From NCBI GenBank assembly GCA_910578105.1, contig CAJTPD010000005.1:1-64000 (forward strand): DNA of 64,000 nucleotides. Reading direction: 5' to 3'. This document shows positions 51,071 to 60,331 of the stretch, piece by piece (positions within the stretch are counted from its first letter, which is position 1; each line of letters begins with the position of its first letter). Under the pieces are notes generated by a model that saw nothing but the letters and a program-made list of their open reading frames with translations, was not told the DNA's origin and ran no database searches. A program made the position numbers and the translations under genes. Origin of the DNA: an uncultured Odoribacter sp. GTDB taxonomy: Bacteria > Bacteroidota > Bacteroidia > Bacteroidales > Marinifilaceae.

Positions 51071-52534
51071 TTACAAATTATTCAACAATGATATTTTCTT
51101 TTCATTCATCAGATGAATGATCAATTCGCCAAATAAAGTATTTGCCCAGGCAAACCATTTCCGTGTAAATTTATCTGCATTATCCTTATGAAAAGCCTCA
51201 TGCATAAAACCTGTTCCCCCATCATTATCCCTTAACATTTTCATACACTGCCTGAGCTCTCCATTATCACGGGACGTAAAAGCACGCATAATCAAACTCA
51301 TCGGCCAAACCATATCATATCCGATATGCGGTCCGCCGATTCCCTCCCCTGCTTTCCCACGAAAGAAAAACGGATTATCCGGACTCCACACGAATCTGCG
51401 GGTATTTTGGTAAATCGGGTCATTGACAGATATTGAATTTAAATAAGGCATAGCCAGCAGACTCGGTACATTGGCATCATCCATCAGATAAGCACTACCA
51501 AACCCATCTACTTCAAACGCATAAATCTTTCCATATTTCGGATGATTAACAATAGCATATTTATTCACTGCAGCCTGTACTTCATCAGCCAAAACCGTAC
51601 ATTTCGCAGCAAAATCCGCATCTCCGGTCACCTTCCGGGAAATCTCAGCCAATTGACGCAGGGAATGAATGGCAAATAAATTGGAAGGCACCAAAAAACC
51701 AAAAATCGTAGCATCATCCGACGGACGGAAACAGGAAACAATCATCCCGACAGGGTTGACAGGATTATTCCAGCCATCCACATTCAGTGTATCCGAAGCA
51801 CGGGGAGTATTTCTCTGAAACCGGTAAGGTCCTTTATTTTCCTTACGTTGTTGCTCTTTAAACGTTTGTAACACCAAAGCCATAGCTCTCTTCCAATCTG
51901 CATCAAATACACTGGTATCACCTGTCACTTTCCAATAATGATGAGCCAACCGGATCGGATAACACAAGGAATCAATCTCCCATTTCCGCTCATGGATATA
52001 GGGCTTCATCTGAGTATAGTCCCTGGCCCACTCGCTGGATTCCGCACCATGCGTGAAAGCATTGGCATAAGGATCAAGCAATATACATTTCGTCTGACGG
52101 TTTATCACCCCGGCTATCAATAACCGCAATTGTTCATCCTTTTTACACAAATTGACATAAGGCCATACCTGAGCCCCGGAATCCCTTAACCACATCGCAT
52201 TAATGTCCCCCGTAATCACAAAAGTATCAGGTTTCCCGTCAACCATATTGAAATCAACGGTTGTATCCAATGTATTCGGAAAACAATTTTCAAACATCCA
52301 GGCCAATTTCGGATCTTTTAACTGCTTTTTCACAGAAACAATCACTTCTTCCACCGCTTTGGAAGTAAAATTACGGTTTTCAGGTCCCGGACGATGAGTT
52401 ACATACTCTTTTGCCCCCCCCACCTTTCCTTCCTTCTGCCCGACATTCATCATCGCTTTCAAAGGCGAACCACTCATTGCTGCCGCCGCAATAGCCAAAC
52501 CACTTTTCTTGATAAATTCTCTTCTTGTCACCAT
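51071..52534 (-). CDS. GH125 exo-alpha-1,6-mannosidase
   Basis: A 487-residue metal-independent glycoside hydrolase of family 125, which removes terminal alpha-1,6-mannose from N-glycans or mannan. Seen: 'TGDINAMWLRDSGAQVWPYVNLCKKDEQLRLLIAGVINRQ', 'ESSEWARDYTQMKPYIHERKWEIDSLCYPIRLAHHYWKVTGD', the catalytic-acid region LMDDANVPSLLAMPYL and GGTGFMHEAFH near the end. The N-terminus TRREFIKKSGLAIAAAAMS is a twin-arginine-type signal, so the enzyme is exported folded to the periplasm. With the MFS gene downstream it forms a small mannose-using unit without SusCD. Confidence 0.93.
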   Translation of the reverse strand: MVTRREFIKKSGLAIAAAAMSGSPLKAMMNVGQKEGKVGGAKEYVTHRPGPENRNFTSKAVEEVIVSVKKQLKDPKLAWMFENCFPNTLDTTVDFNMVDGKPDTFVITGDINAMWLRDSGAQVWPYVNLCKKDEQLRLLIAGVINRQTKCILLDPYANAFTHGAESSEWARDYTQMKPYIHERKWEIDSLCYPIRLAHHYWKVTGDTSVFDADWKRAMALVLQTFKEQQRKENKGPYRFQRNTPRASDTLNVDGWNNPVNPVGMIVSCFRPSDDATIFGFLVPSNLFAIHSLRQLAEISRKVTGDADFAAKCTVLADEVQAAVNKYAIVNHPKYGKIYAFEVDGFGSAYLMDDANVPSLLAMPYLNSISVNDPIYQNTRRFVWSPDNPFFFRGKAGEGIGGPHIGYDMVWPMSLIMRAFTSRDNGELRQCMKMLRDNDGGTGFMHEAFHKDNADKFTRKWFAWANTLFGELIIHLMNEKKISLLNNL

Positions 52535-52603
52535 ATATTTAAAGCTTCAACTTACACAAACGATATAAACTATAAAAACAACCTCCCCACTTCAGAAAAC
52601 TCT

Positions 52604-53233
52604 CTAAAAAGACAAATGAATCACCTTTTTAGTTTCAAAAAAATCCTCAGTAAAAAAAGCAGGAATCTCATATATTGTAACACGTCCGGCAAAAGGCTGC
52701 AACTCTTCACTAAAATCTCCTCCCTTCAGATATAAAATCCCGTTATTCAACTCATTTTGCGAAGACCGGTTGACCTTATCCTTTACCCAAGACACAAATG
52801 CAGGAAAAGCAGTTACCCCCCGGCTTACAATAAAATCCTGCTTTTCCCGTACATTCTCCACCCGGATTTGTTCAGCCCTTACATTTTTTAATCCCAATGC
52901 TTCTTTCACCCCTTCTACAACCTTTATTTTTTTACCAATCGAATCCACCAGATAAAATTCGGATTCAGGAAACAAAATTGCCAGAGGGATTCCCGGAAAA
53001 CCACCTCCCGTCCCGACATCCATAACTTTTGTTCCGGCCCGGAATTGAAGCACTTTTGCAATCGCCAGCGAATGCAATACATGATGCACCCAAAACGCAT
53101 CCATATCCTTCCGCGATATCACATTGATCTTTGCATTCCACTCCCGGTACAATCCTTCCAAACAAGAAAATTTATCTCTCTGAACATCAGTTAAATCAGG
53201 AAAATAAGAAAAAATCAGTTCGGCAGATTCCAT
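52604..53233 (-). CDS. rsmG: 16S rRNA (guanine527-N7)-methyltransferase
   Basis: A 209-residue SAM-dependent enzyme that methylates G527 of 16S rRNA. The SAM motif VMDVGTGGGFPGIPLAILFP, the upstream 'NVISRKDMDAFWVHHVLHSLAI' and 'DFIVSRGVTAFPAFVSW' are typical of RsmG (GidB). Normal length. Loss of this gene gives low-level streptomycin resistance in other bacteria. It lies 6 bp after the UPF0104 gene. Confidence 0.95.
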   Translation of the reverse strand: MESAELIFSYFPDLTDVQRDKFSCLEGLYREWNAKINVISRKDMDAFWVHHVLHSLAIAKVLQFRAGTKVMDVGTGGGFPGIPLAILFPESEFYLVDSIGKKIKVVEGVKEALGLKNVRAEQIRVENVREKQDFIVSRGVTAFPAFVSWVKDKVNRSSQNELNNGILYLKGGDFSEELQPFAGRVTIYEIPAFFTEDFFETKKVIHLSF

Positions 53234-53239
53234 AATCTT

Positions 53240-54247
53240 TTATTTATTCTCAAAAAAATCCCGGTTGTAAAGCGGAAACATCACGACACAAATGATACCA
53301 ACAACAACATACAATAATGTCATGGAACCATGGGTAAGCAAAGCAAAAACTTTTGCCATATTCTCAATATCAGGCATATGCGGCAAATAAAGCATTAAGG
53401 CAGCTATAACCATAAAATGCCACGCCCCGACACCTCCCTGAACAGGAGCAACCATTCCGTAGCTACTTAAAACAAAAATAGCCAACCCGACCAATATACT
53501 TAAATGTGAAGTAAATTCAAAACAAAAAAAACAAACATAAAACATCAGGAAATACATCAACCAGATAAAAAGCGAATGAGCAATAAACAACCATTTATGC
53601 TCCACATTTTTTATCGTCAGAACTCCCTCTTTCAAACCATGGAAAAAAGAACGGATACGCCCCTGCAATCTGTCCCGGAGAAAAAATTTCCAGCACAATG
53701 CGACAACCACCAACACTGCCACAACAATAAAAAGCATCCAGGCTGAATGAAACATATAATTTAGTTTTTCCCGGATTTCCGGATAATTATCCAGAAAAAT
53801 ACCCACCTGTTTAAATTGCGTCACCACAACAACCACCGTAAGGGCCAATAATATCATCATATCGATTACCCGTTCCGTTACAACAGTTCCCAGCAAATTA
53901 GAAAAAGGTACTTTTTCATATTTACTCACCACACCGCAACGGGTAAATTCTCCCATCCGGGGTATCGCAAGATTAGCAAAATAACCTATCATCACCCCCA
54001 TAAAACCATTCCAGAAACGGATTTTATATCCCATGGACGCAGTCAGCAACTGCCAACGCATTGCACGACTCACATGACTGGCAATGCCCATGATACACGC
54101 TACAACTACCCAGGTATAATTTACATCTTCCTTTAATACTTTCAATAAATCCCCCCAATTCTGATCCCGGTATACCAACCAAAATAAAAGCACGGAAATA
54201 CCCAGAAACAGAAAAAACTTAATTGTATTCTTGATTACAGGACGCAT
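53240..54247 (-). CDS. UPF0104/lysylphosphatidylglycerol synthase TM-region-like membrane protein
   Basis: A 335-residue integral membrane protein with about eight hydrophobic segments. 'MGIASHVSRAMRWQLLTASMGYKIRFWNGFMGVMIGYFANLAIPRMGEFTRCGVVSKYEKVPFSNLLGTVVTERVIDMMI'-type features, seen in shorter pieces such as ANLAIPRMGEFTRC and GTVVTERVIDM, define the family that equals the membrane part of MprF. It lacks the aminoacyl-transferase domain, so it probably flips or moves a lipid rather than lysinylating it. It begins the unit with rsmG. Confidence 0.88.
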   Translation of the reverse strand: MRPVIKNTIKFFLFLGISVLLFWLVYRDQNWGDLLKVLKEDVNYTWVVVACIMGIASHVSRAMRWQLLTASMGYKIRFWNGFMGVMIGYFANLAIPRMGEFTRCGVVSKYEKVPFSNLLGTVVTERVIDMMILLALTVVVVVTQFKQVGIFLDNYPEIREKLNYMFHSAWMLFIVVAVLVVVALCWKFFLRDRLQGRIRSFFHGLKEGVLTIKNVEHKWLFIAHSLFIWLMYFLMFYVCFFCFEFTSHLSILVGLAIFVLSSYGMVAPVQGGVGAWHFMVIAALMLYLPHMPDIENMAKVFALLTHGSMTLLYVVVGIICVVMFPLYNRDFFENK

Positions 54248-54285
54248 ACAAACTTCAACAAGTTCAGTTAAAATTTATTGTTTGG

Positions 54286-54293
54286 CAAAGATA
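54286..54293 (-). promoter_or_regulatory. -7 element for the UPF0104-rsmG unit
   Basis: Minus-strand TATCTTTG matches TAnnTTTG, 38 bp before the start codon at 54247. Confidence 0.55.
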
Positions 54294-54393
54294 AAAATAA
54301 AATATACTAATTTACTAATGTATCAACGAAAAGCTGATTTTTCTGGCAAAGCCACCGATACGGAACGAAGTTTACACAAATGTCTGCAAAAAC

Positions 54394-54426
54394 TTTACCT
54401 GTTTTCAGCTAATTTATATACTTTTG
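54394..54426 (+). promoter_or_regulatory. Promoter of ksgA, very close to the start codon
   Basis: TTTA (54394-54397), a 21-bp spacer and TACTTTTG (54419-54426) resemble the Bacteroides promoter. The -7 element ends 4 bp before the ksgA ATG, so the transcript may be leaderless. Confidence 0.5.
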
Positions 54427-54430
54427 TAAC

Positions 54431-55207
54431 ATGAGTTTAGTCAGAGCAAAAAAAAGCCTGGGCCAACACTTTTTAAAGGACCAGAATATTGCACGAAAAA
54501 TTACAGATAGTTTATTGCCTGTCACCCGGGATGTATTGGAAATAGGTCCCGGAATGGGAGTTTTAACCCGGCATTTACTGGTAAATCCGGCGTTTTCGGT
54601 CTGGGCCATCGACATTGACCGGGAATCCATTGAATATTTACATGCAGAGTTTCCCGAATATCAGAAACGGATTCTTTACGGGGATTTCTTAAAAATGAAT
54701 ATCACCGATTTATTCCATACTCCTTTCTCGATCGTCGGAAATCTCCCTTACAATATTTCCTCACAAATATTCTTCCGGATCATTGAAAACCGTGCCCTTG
54801 TTCAGCAAGCGGTTTGCATGATTCAAAAAGAAGTTGCCGAAAGAATTTCAACCCCATTCGGTAACAAGACTTATGGAATATTAAGCGTTTTCCTGCAAAC
54901 ATTCTATGACATTGAATATTTGTTTACAGTCGGAGAAAAAGTTTTCGACCCTCCGCCAAAAGTAAAATCTGCAGTCATCCGTCTAACCCGCAATAAACGT
55001 GAGGATTTAGGATGTTCCGAAAAACTTTTTTTCAATATAGTCAAAAACGGTTTTAACCAACGCCGGAAAACCCTGCGCAACTCAATCCGTAGTTTATTAC
55101 CTCCGGGATTTGACTCGGACTACCTGAACATGCGTCCGGAACAATTAAATATCCCAGACTTCATACAGCTTTGTCAGGAGATTGAAAAAGAAGGAAAAAC
55201 CAGTTAA
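54431..55207 (+). CDS. ksgA: 16S rRNA dimethyladenosine transferase
   Basis: A 258-residue enzyme (RsmA) that dimethylates A1518 and A1519 in helix 45 of 16S rRNA. It begins 'VRAKKSLGQHFLKDQNIARKI', the family's fixed N-terminus, which sets the start codon. SAM motif: VLEIGPGMGVLTRHLL; catalytic motif IV: NLPYNISSQIFFRI. The C-terminal helices end 'DFIQLCQEIEKEGKTS'. It is followed by mgtE 9 bp later. Confidence 0.95.
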   Translation: MSLVRAKKSLGQHFLKDQNIARKITDSLLPVTRDVLEIGPGMGVLTRHLLVNPAFSVWAIDIDRESIEYLHAEFPEYQKRILYGDFLKMNITDLFHTPFSIVGNLPYNISSQIFFRIIENRALVQQAVCMIQKEVAERISTPFGNKTYGILSVFLQTFYDIEYLFTVGEKVFDPPPKVKSAVIRLTRNKREDLGCSEKLFFNIVKNGFNQRRKTLRNSIRSLLPPGFDSDYLNMRPEQLNIPDFIQLCQEIEKEGKTS

Positions 55208-55216
55208 TACCAAGTT

Positions 55217-56587
55217 ATGCAACAATTTGAACTTACTCATGAATTTCTAAGTCAACTGGAAGAGCTGATAGATGCAGGTAATAAAACACAAGTTACACAA
55301 CAGCTTGCAGACCTCCATCCCGCAGATATTGCAGAGATACTGGAAGAATTGAACAATGAGCGGGCACAATTCGTTTTCTTGCTTCTCGACAACGAAAAAG
55401 CCAGTGATGTTCTGGCAGAAATAGACGAAGAAGAACGGGTACATTTTATTGAATCCTTCCCGGCCGAAATCATTGCCCGCCGATTCATCGACAACATGGA
55501 TTCTGATGACGCGGCGGACTTGGTTGCCAGCATGCCTAATGAACAACAACACGAAGTGCTTTCTCATATGGAAGACCTGGAACAAGCCGGGGATATCGTA
55601 GATTTGTTGCACTACGACGAAGACACGGCAGGTGGTCTGATGGCAAAGGAACTGGTCATGGTTAACGAGAACTGGACGGTTCTTACCTGTTTGAGGGAAG
55701 TGAGCCGGCAAGCTGAAAACCTGGATGAAATCTATAACATTTATGTCGTTGACGACGATAATAAACTAAAAGGCAGGCTATCTCTGAAAAAGATGATAAC
55801 CGCTCCTACTTCCGCAAAAATCATTAATTTATATTATCCGGATATCATTTCGGTAAAAACAGATGAATCAGCCGAATCCGTAGCATTAATCATGCAAAAA
55901 TACGATTTGGTCGCTATCCCCGTAACCGACCAGGTAGGCCGTCTGGTGGGACGGATTACAATCGACGATGTAGTCGATTTTATAAAAGACGAAGCAGACA
56001 AAGATTATCAGATGATGTCCGGTATCTCACAGGATGTAGAATCCTCCGATAGTATATGGGCTCAAACAAAAGCGAGGCTTCCATGGCTGGTTATCGCCCT
56101 GTTCGGAGGTATGGTTTCAGCCTGGATGATTTCCCGGTATGAAACAGAAATTGCCCTGTTTCCGGTTACTGCCATGTTTATTCCTGTCATTACCGCTATG
56201 GGAGGAAACGTGGGAATACAATCTTCTGCTATCGTAGTCAAAGGGTTGGCCTCCAACTCGCTGAGCCTGAAAAATGGTTTTGGTAACCTCATGAAAGAAC
56301 TCGGAGGTGCACTCATCAACGCCACCATTTGCTCTTCCATCATATTCTTGCTGACCCTGGCTTTTGGTATGCCTACATTAGCTATGCCCATTACCGTTAC
56401 CATTGCCTTATTCGTAGTGATCATTTTTGCTTCCATTTTCGGAACAGCTTTCCCGTTATTACTCAATAAAATGAAAATTGACCCTGCATTGGCCACAGGT
56501 CCTTTCATTACATTAACAAACGACATTATAGGCCTGAACATTTATTTGGTTACAGGTCGTATCATACTGGGACAATTAGGAATGTAA
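55217..56587 (+). CDS. mgtE: Magnesium transporter MgtE
   Basis: A 456-residue Mg2+ channel/transporter. The cytosolic N-domain (1-130) has the 'LHPADIAEILEELNNERAQFVFLLLDNEKASDVLAEIDEEE' helical pattern; a CBS pair (about 135-260) senses Mg2+; five membrane helices follow (280-455), with the pore signatures 'FIPVITAMGGNVGIQSSAIVVKGLA' and 'ATGPFITLTNDIIGLNIYLVTG'. Complete, normal length. Co-transcribed with ksgA. Confidence 0.95.
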   Translation: MQQFELTHEFLSQLEELIDAGNKTQVTQQLADLHPADIAEILEELNNERAQFVFLLLDNEKASDVLAEIDEEERVHFIESFPAEIIARRFIDNMDSDDAADLVASMPNEQQHEVLSHMEDLEQAGDIVDLLHYDEDTAGGLMAKELVMVNENWTVLTCLREVSRQAENLDEIYNIYVVDDDNKLKGRLSLKKMITAPTSAKIINLYYPDIISVKTDESAESVALIMQKYDLVAIPVTDQVGRLVGRITIDDVVDFIKDEADKDYQMMSGISQDVESSDSIWAQTKARLPWLVIALFGGMVSAWMISRYETEIALFPVTAMFIPVITAMGGNVGIQSSAIVVKGLASNSLSLKNGFGNLMKELGGALINATICSSIIFLLTLAFGMPTLAMPITVTIALFVVIIFASIFGTAFPLLLNKMKIDPALATGPFITLTNDIIGLNIYLVTGRIILGQLGM

Positions 56588-56589
56588 AC

Positions 56590-56654
56590 TTTTGCATAAA
56601 ATCTTTTGCATATTTATTTTCGTGTTTTGCATAATTATAAGCGGTAATTATAAG
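56590..56654 (+). repeat. Direct repeats upstream of arginine deiminase
   Basis: TTTTGCATA occurs three times (56590-56598, 56604-56612, 56625-56633), 14 and 21 bp apart, followed by two copies of TAATTATAAG (56632-56641, 56645-56654). All lie just upstream of the -7 element at 56675. Confidence 0.8.
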
Positions 56655-56674
56655 GAAATTAACTGCTTAAGTAG

Positions 56675-56682
56675 TATTTTTG
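56675..56682 (+). promoter_or_regulatory. -7 element for arginine deiminase
   Basis: TATTTTTG matches TAnnTTTG, 40 bp before the ATG at 56723. No TTTG lies at -33, which fits a promoter that needs an activator. Confidence 0.6.
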
Positions 56683-56722
56683 TATCGAAACTTTAAGTAA
56701 GCTAATCATACTACATTATTTT

Positions 56723-58003
56723 ATGAATCCAATTATAGAAGTCAACGTCCAGTCAGAAATCGGCAAATTAAACGGTGTTATCATCCATACTCCCGGAGAA
56801 GAGGTCGAAAATATGACCCCTGAAAATGCAGAGCGGGCTTTATACAGTGACATTATCAATCTATCCATAGCACGGGAGGAATACAAACAAATATCCGGAG
56901 TTTTGTCAAAATTGACCAAAACTTACGAGGTAAAAGAACTCCTGTGCAATATATTGAAAGATGAAAAAATCAAACAGGAAGTCCTCAATCGCATTGAACG
57001 CATTGAACCTTTCATTGGAGAAGAATCTCCGAAAGGAAGCCTGAAAGAACACTTACTGAATGAAAGTGCCGAAGACTTATCCCGTTTACTAATCGAGGGC
57101 GTAGAAATGGTCAAAGACAATCTGACCAAGTTTTTAAGTAAGGACTGGTATGCCCTTCGTCCGATGCACAACTTTTTTTTCACACGGGATGCCTCTATGA
57201 GTATGTACAATGAAGTACTCATTGGCCGGATGGCCAATTCTATCCGGGATCGTGAATCCGTCATCATGCAGTCTATCTTTGACTTTACTCCCGAATTCAA
57301 AACCCAAACGCTGACTATACCCCCAACCGGAGCTACTCAACGCATCCGGACAATTGAAGGCGGAGACGTATTAATAGCCCGGGATGATATCCTGATTATC
57401 GGGAATGGAGCACGTACCAGCACCGAAGCTATCGATATGCTAATCTATGAATTCATCCGCCGGAAAAGTGAAAAAGCACAACACATTATTGTACAACAAT
57501 TGCCTCATTCCCCGGAATCGTTTATCCACCTCGACATGGTGTTTACACTGTTAGACCGGGACAAATGTATGGTATTCGAACCTTTGATACTGAACCCGGG
57601 TAGCTACCAAACAGTTCACATCAAAATTCAAAACGGTAAACTTCAGAGTATCCGGAATGAAAAAAATCTTCTGACTGCATTGAAAAAATTAGGCATGGAT
57701 ATGGAACCCGTCCTTTGCGGAGGCTCCGACGACTGGAATCAGGAACGCGAACAATGGCATAGCGGAGCTAATTTCTTCGCTGTGGGTCCCGGTCAGGTAT
57801 TAGGATATGCCCGGAACAATTACACAATGGAGGCCATGAACAATGCAGGCTTTGAAATTATTAAAGCCAATGATGTACTCAGCGACAAAATCAACCTGGG
57901 AAATTACGGTAAATATGTAATTACCATTGACGGTTCCGAACTGCCCCGTGGCGGCGGAGGTGCCCGTTGTATGACAATGCCAGTCAACCGCACAAATCTA
58001 TAA
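56723..58003 (+). CDS. arcA: Arginine deiminase
   Basis: A 426-residue guanidine-modifying enzyme that converts arginine to citrulline and ammonia. The catalytic set is complete: 'RDASMSMYNEVLIG' region, IEGGDVLI (Glu-Asp), FIHLDMVFTLLD (His-Asp) and the nucleophile Cys in GGGARCMTMP. Length matches ArcA. The other genes of the ADI pathway (ornithine carbamoyltransferase, carbamate kinase, antiporter) are not next to it, so they lie elsewhere or citrulline is used differently. The upstream region carries repeated motifs and a -7 element, and a strong terminator follows. Confidence 0.94.
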   Translation: MNPIIEVNVQSEIGKLNGVIIHTPGEEVENMTPENAERALYSDIINLSIAREEYKQISGVLSKLTKTYEVKELLCNILKDEKIKQEVLNRIERIEPFIGEESPKGSLKEHLLNESAEDLSRLLIEGVEMVKDNLTKFLSKDWYALRPMHNFFFTRDASMSMYNEVLIGRMANSIRDRESVIMQSIFDFTPEFKTQTLTIPPTGATQRIRTIEGGDVLIARDDILIIGNGARTSTEAIDMLIYEFIRRKSEKAQHIIVQQLPHSPESFIHLDMVFTLLDRDKCMVFEPLILNPGSYQTVHIKIQNGKLQSIRNEKNLLTALKKLGMDMEPVLCGGSDDWNQEREQWHSGANFFAVGPGQVLGYARNNYTMEAMNNAGFEIIKANDVLSDKINLGNYGKYVITIDGSELPRGGGGARCMTMPVNRTNL

Positions 58004-58011
58004 ACCAACGC

Positions 58012-58049
58012 GCTCTTTCAATAGTCAATGCACCGGCTTTTGAAAGAGC
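58012..58049. terminator. Terminator between arcA and the hydrolase
   Basis: A perfect 10-bp stem, GCTCTTTCAA (58012-58021) with TTGAAAGAGC (58040-58049), 8 bp after the arcA stop. An A4T7 stretch follows at 58063. Confidence 0.75.
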
Positions 58050-58071
58050 CGCACTCTTACAGAAAATTTTT

Positions 58072-59067
58072 TTATTCCATTTTTAAAATCTTCCGGGCAA
58101 ACTCAAAAGTCTGTTGCCGCACCTCAGCCAACGATTCGGATGTTAATTCACAAGCAATAACATGTGCACCTGCGTCCGGAAAGGCAACTCTCACTTTCTC
58201 AGAGGCTGGAGTTCCCAATTCACCAAACATTTTCAACGCAGCTTTTACTTCTATTGTCTCATCCTGATGCTTTTCATCCTTGTAATAATAACCCAAAAAT
58301 ACAGGTTGAAAAACTTTCTGAAACTCTTTCCGGTTCATTCGCATATCAAGCAATTGCTGCAAATATACCTGTGCCTCCACCCGATAGCGGCAATACCAAT
58401 ATTTACACTCGTCACTATCCGCAGGGGCCTTTGAAACCGCATACTTTCCTCCGTGGATAACACGGGAAATCTGTAATCCCCATGGCCCGCTCAGCAATGG
58501 AGCCATGGGATTTTTAATCTTGATATTGGGAGAATACAATATCAACCCGTCTACCAGTTCCGGATAATCTGCCGCCAACATCAAAGCTAACGTACACCCT
58601 GTTGAAGTAGCCATAATGACCACTTTTTGTCCCAGTTTATGAGCTATCACCAAGGCGTCTTTTGCCGAATCATACAAACGACAAGGCGTCATCTCCAGCA
58701 AAGGCTCTTCATTCATCAACCCATGGCCGGCCAAACGCGGCAAATAAGCATTCACCCTGAATTCCCGGACAAAATCATGTGTCATCGGATATCCTTCATA
58801 CCGGCTGGCAGAAAAACCATGCAAATAGAGCAGAACATAAGGCGTGGAACGATGAAGGGTGTCTCCCCATAAAATAATACTCTCATTCCCTGGCTTTATA
58901 ACTTGTCCTCTTTCTTGCCCCGCAACATACTCCTCTATATCGGCTATACCTGCAGGAATGACAGGCAAAACCGTATTGACGGGAATAACAGGCAATTTGG
59001 GTCCCAGCCAATAAACAATCATCCCGACAATGACAATAAGTAAAGGAAGCATATAGCGTCTTTTCAT
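58072..59067 (-). CDS. Membrane-anchored alpha/beta hydrolase
   Basis: A 331-residue hydrolase with an uncleaved-looking N-terminal membrane helix (MLPLLIVIVGMIVYWLG). The oxyanion region is 'PYVLLYLHGFSASRYEG', the nucleophile elbow is ATSTGCT (Ala in place of the usual first Gly), and 'DAGAHVIACEL' carries the likely catalytic His. It resembles carboxylesterase/lysophospholipase-like enzymes. It is the last gene of the M48-cinA-hydrolase operon. Substrate unknown. Confidence 0.85.
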   Translation of the reverse strand: MKRRYMLPLLIVIVGMIVYWLGPKLPVIPVNTVLPVIPAGIADIEEYVAGQERGQVIKPGNESIILWGDTLHRSTPYVLLYLHGFSASRYEGYPMTHDFVREFRVNAYLPRLAGHGLMNEEPLLEMTPCRLYDSAKDALVIAHKLGQKVVIMATSTGCTLALMLAADYPELVDGLILYSPNIKIKNPMAPLLSGPWGLQISRVIHGGKYAVSKAPADSDECKYWYCRYRVEAQVYLQQLLDMRMNRKEFQKVFQPVFLGYYYKDEKHQDETIEVKAALKMFGELGTPASEKVRVAFPDAGAHVIACELTSESLAEVRQQTFEFARKILKME

Positions 59068-59093
59068 AGTTTCAATAGTTTGTAAAATACAGG

Positions 59094-60320
59094 TTATAAT
59101 TCTATCTCGGACATCACTAGCTCCAAAGCTTTGGCAGCGGCCTTGGCTATATTACGCTCACGGGTAAAAGAAAAAACAAATTTCCGCGCAAAAACTTTCT
59201 CCGGTGTCGCCACCCCAATCCAAATAGTTCCAACTGGTTTCTCCGGTGTTCCGCCATCCGGCCCTGCTACTCCGGAAGTCGAAACAGCATAATCCGTATT
59301 CATCAACCTCTTCACTCCCTGAACCATTTGTAATACAACAGTCTCACTTACTGCTCCTTCCCTTTCTATATCCTTTTCATCAACTCCCAACACACCTATC
59401 TTCACCTCATTGGCATAAGAAACAACAGCACCTTTAAAATAATCAGAACTTCCCGGTACGGAGGTTATCAAACGGGCAATTTCTCCTCCCGTACAACTTT
59501 CTGCCGTCGCTATAGTACCCCCTTGTTTACGTAAGGCACTCCCGATTTGTTTCTCTAAAGCATCCTCTCCCTCCGTATACCTCATTCCGGTTAACACCTT
59601 TTTGAGTGCCTCATAGGCAGTCTCCAAATGTTGCACAGCTTCCCCCTTGGCTGTAATCCGCAGCCGGACCCAACCCGGCGCAGGCAAATAAGCCAGACCC
59701 AGCCCATCCCCCAATGCATCCTCCCAACTTTCCAAATGTTGTGCCAATTGAGATTCAGGTACATCATACACTTTCAACATCCGGTATTCCAACTGTAAAT
59801 GCGGATATCGGACTTTCAAATCCGGAATGACATAAGTATCCATCAAATGTTCCATTTCAAAAGGAACTCCCGGCAAAGATATCAAAGACTTCCACCCACG
59901 CTCAAACCACATTCCGGAAGCCGTACCCTTATAATTCCGCAATATACGGCAATTATCAGGTAAATAAGCCTGGGACTTATTATTCTCGTTCATCGGCAAA
60001 TTACGATTCCGGAGTAACTCTTCCAGCCATTCCATGACCTGCGGATGGAATACCAGACAAGAACCAAAATATTCTGCCAGCACTTTTTTCGTTACATCAT
60101 CTTTAGTGGGTCCCAGTCCTCCCGTTACCAGAATAATATCCGCCTTCTGCATCGCATAGTCTATAGTCTCATAGATTTCATCCCTTTTGTCCGGAATGGA
60201 AATCTCCTCTGTTACCTCAACACCTATCTCCGTTAACCGCCGGGCTATATACTGGGAATTGGTATCCAAAATCTGTCCCAATAAAATTTCATCTCCGATA
60301 GTAATAATAATTGCGTTCAT
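59094..60320 (-). CDS. cinA: CinA: competence-damage protein / nicotinamide-nucleotide amidohydrolase
   Basis: A 408-residue two-domain protein. The N-terminal MoCF-like domain (1-170: IITIGDEILLGQILDTNSQYIARRLTEIG, LVTGGLGPTKDDVTKK) has ADP-ribose/NMN-related pyrophosphatase activity in some homologues; the C-terminal CinA domain (250-408: TIATAESCTGGEIARLITSVPGSSDYFKGAVVSYANEVK, STSGVAGPDGGTPEKPVGTIWIG) is the PncC-type deamidase that recycles NMN to nicotinic acid mononucleotide. Complete. 11 bp after the M48 gene. Confidence 0.93.
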   Translation of the reverse strand: MNAIIITIGDEILLGQILDTNSQYIARRLTEIGVEVTEEISIPDKRDEIYETIDYAMQKADIILVTGGLGPTKDDVTKKVLAEYFGSCLVFHPQVMEWLEELLRNRNLPMNENNKSQAYLPDNCRILRNYKGTASGMWFERGWKSLISLPGVPFEMEHLMDTYVIPDLKVRYPHLQLEYRMLKVYDVPESQLAQHLESWEDALGDGLGLAYLPAPGWVRLRITAKGEAVQHLETAYEALKKVLTGMRYTEGEDALEKQIGSALRKQGGTIATAESCTGGEIARLITSVPGSSDYFKGAVVSYANEVKIGVLGVDEKDIEREGAVSETVVLQMVQGVKRLMNTDYAVSTSGVAGPDGGTPEKPVGTIWIGVATPEKVFARKFVFSFTRERNIAKAAAKALELVMSEIEL

Positions 60321-60331
60321 TTCATTAATCG

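Noticed and set aside
56062..56541. 159-codon minus-strand frame inside mgtE
   Set aside because: Shadow of the conserved membrane domain of MgtE; no start signals.
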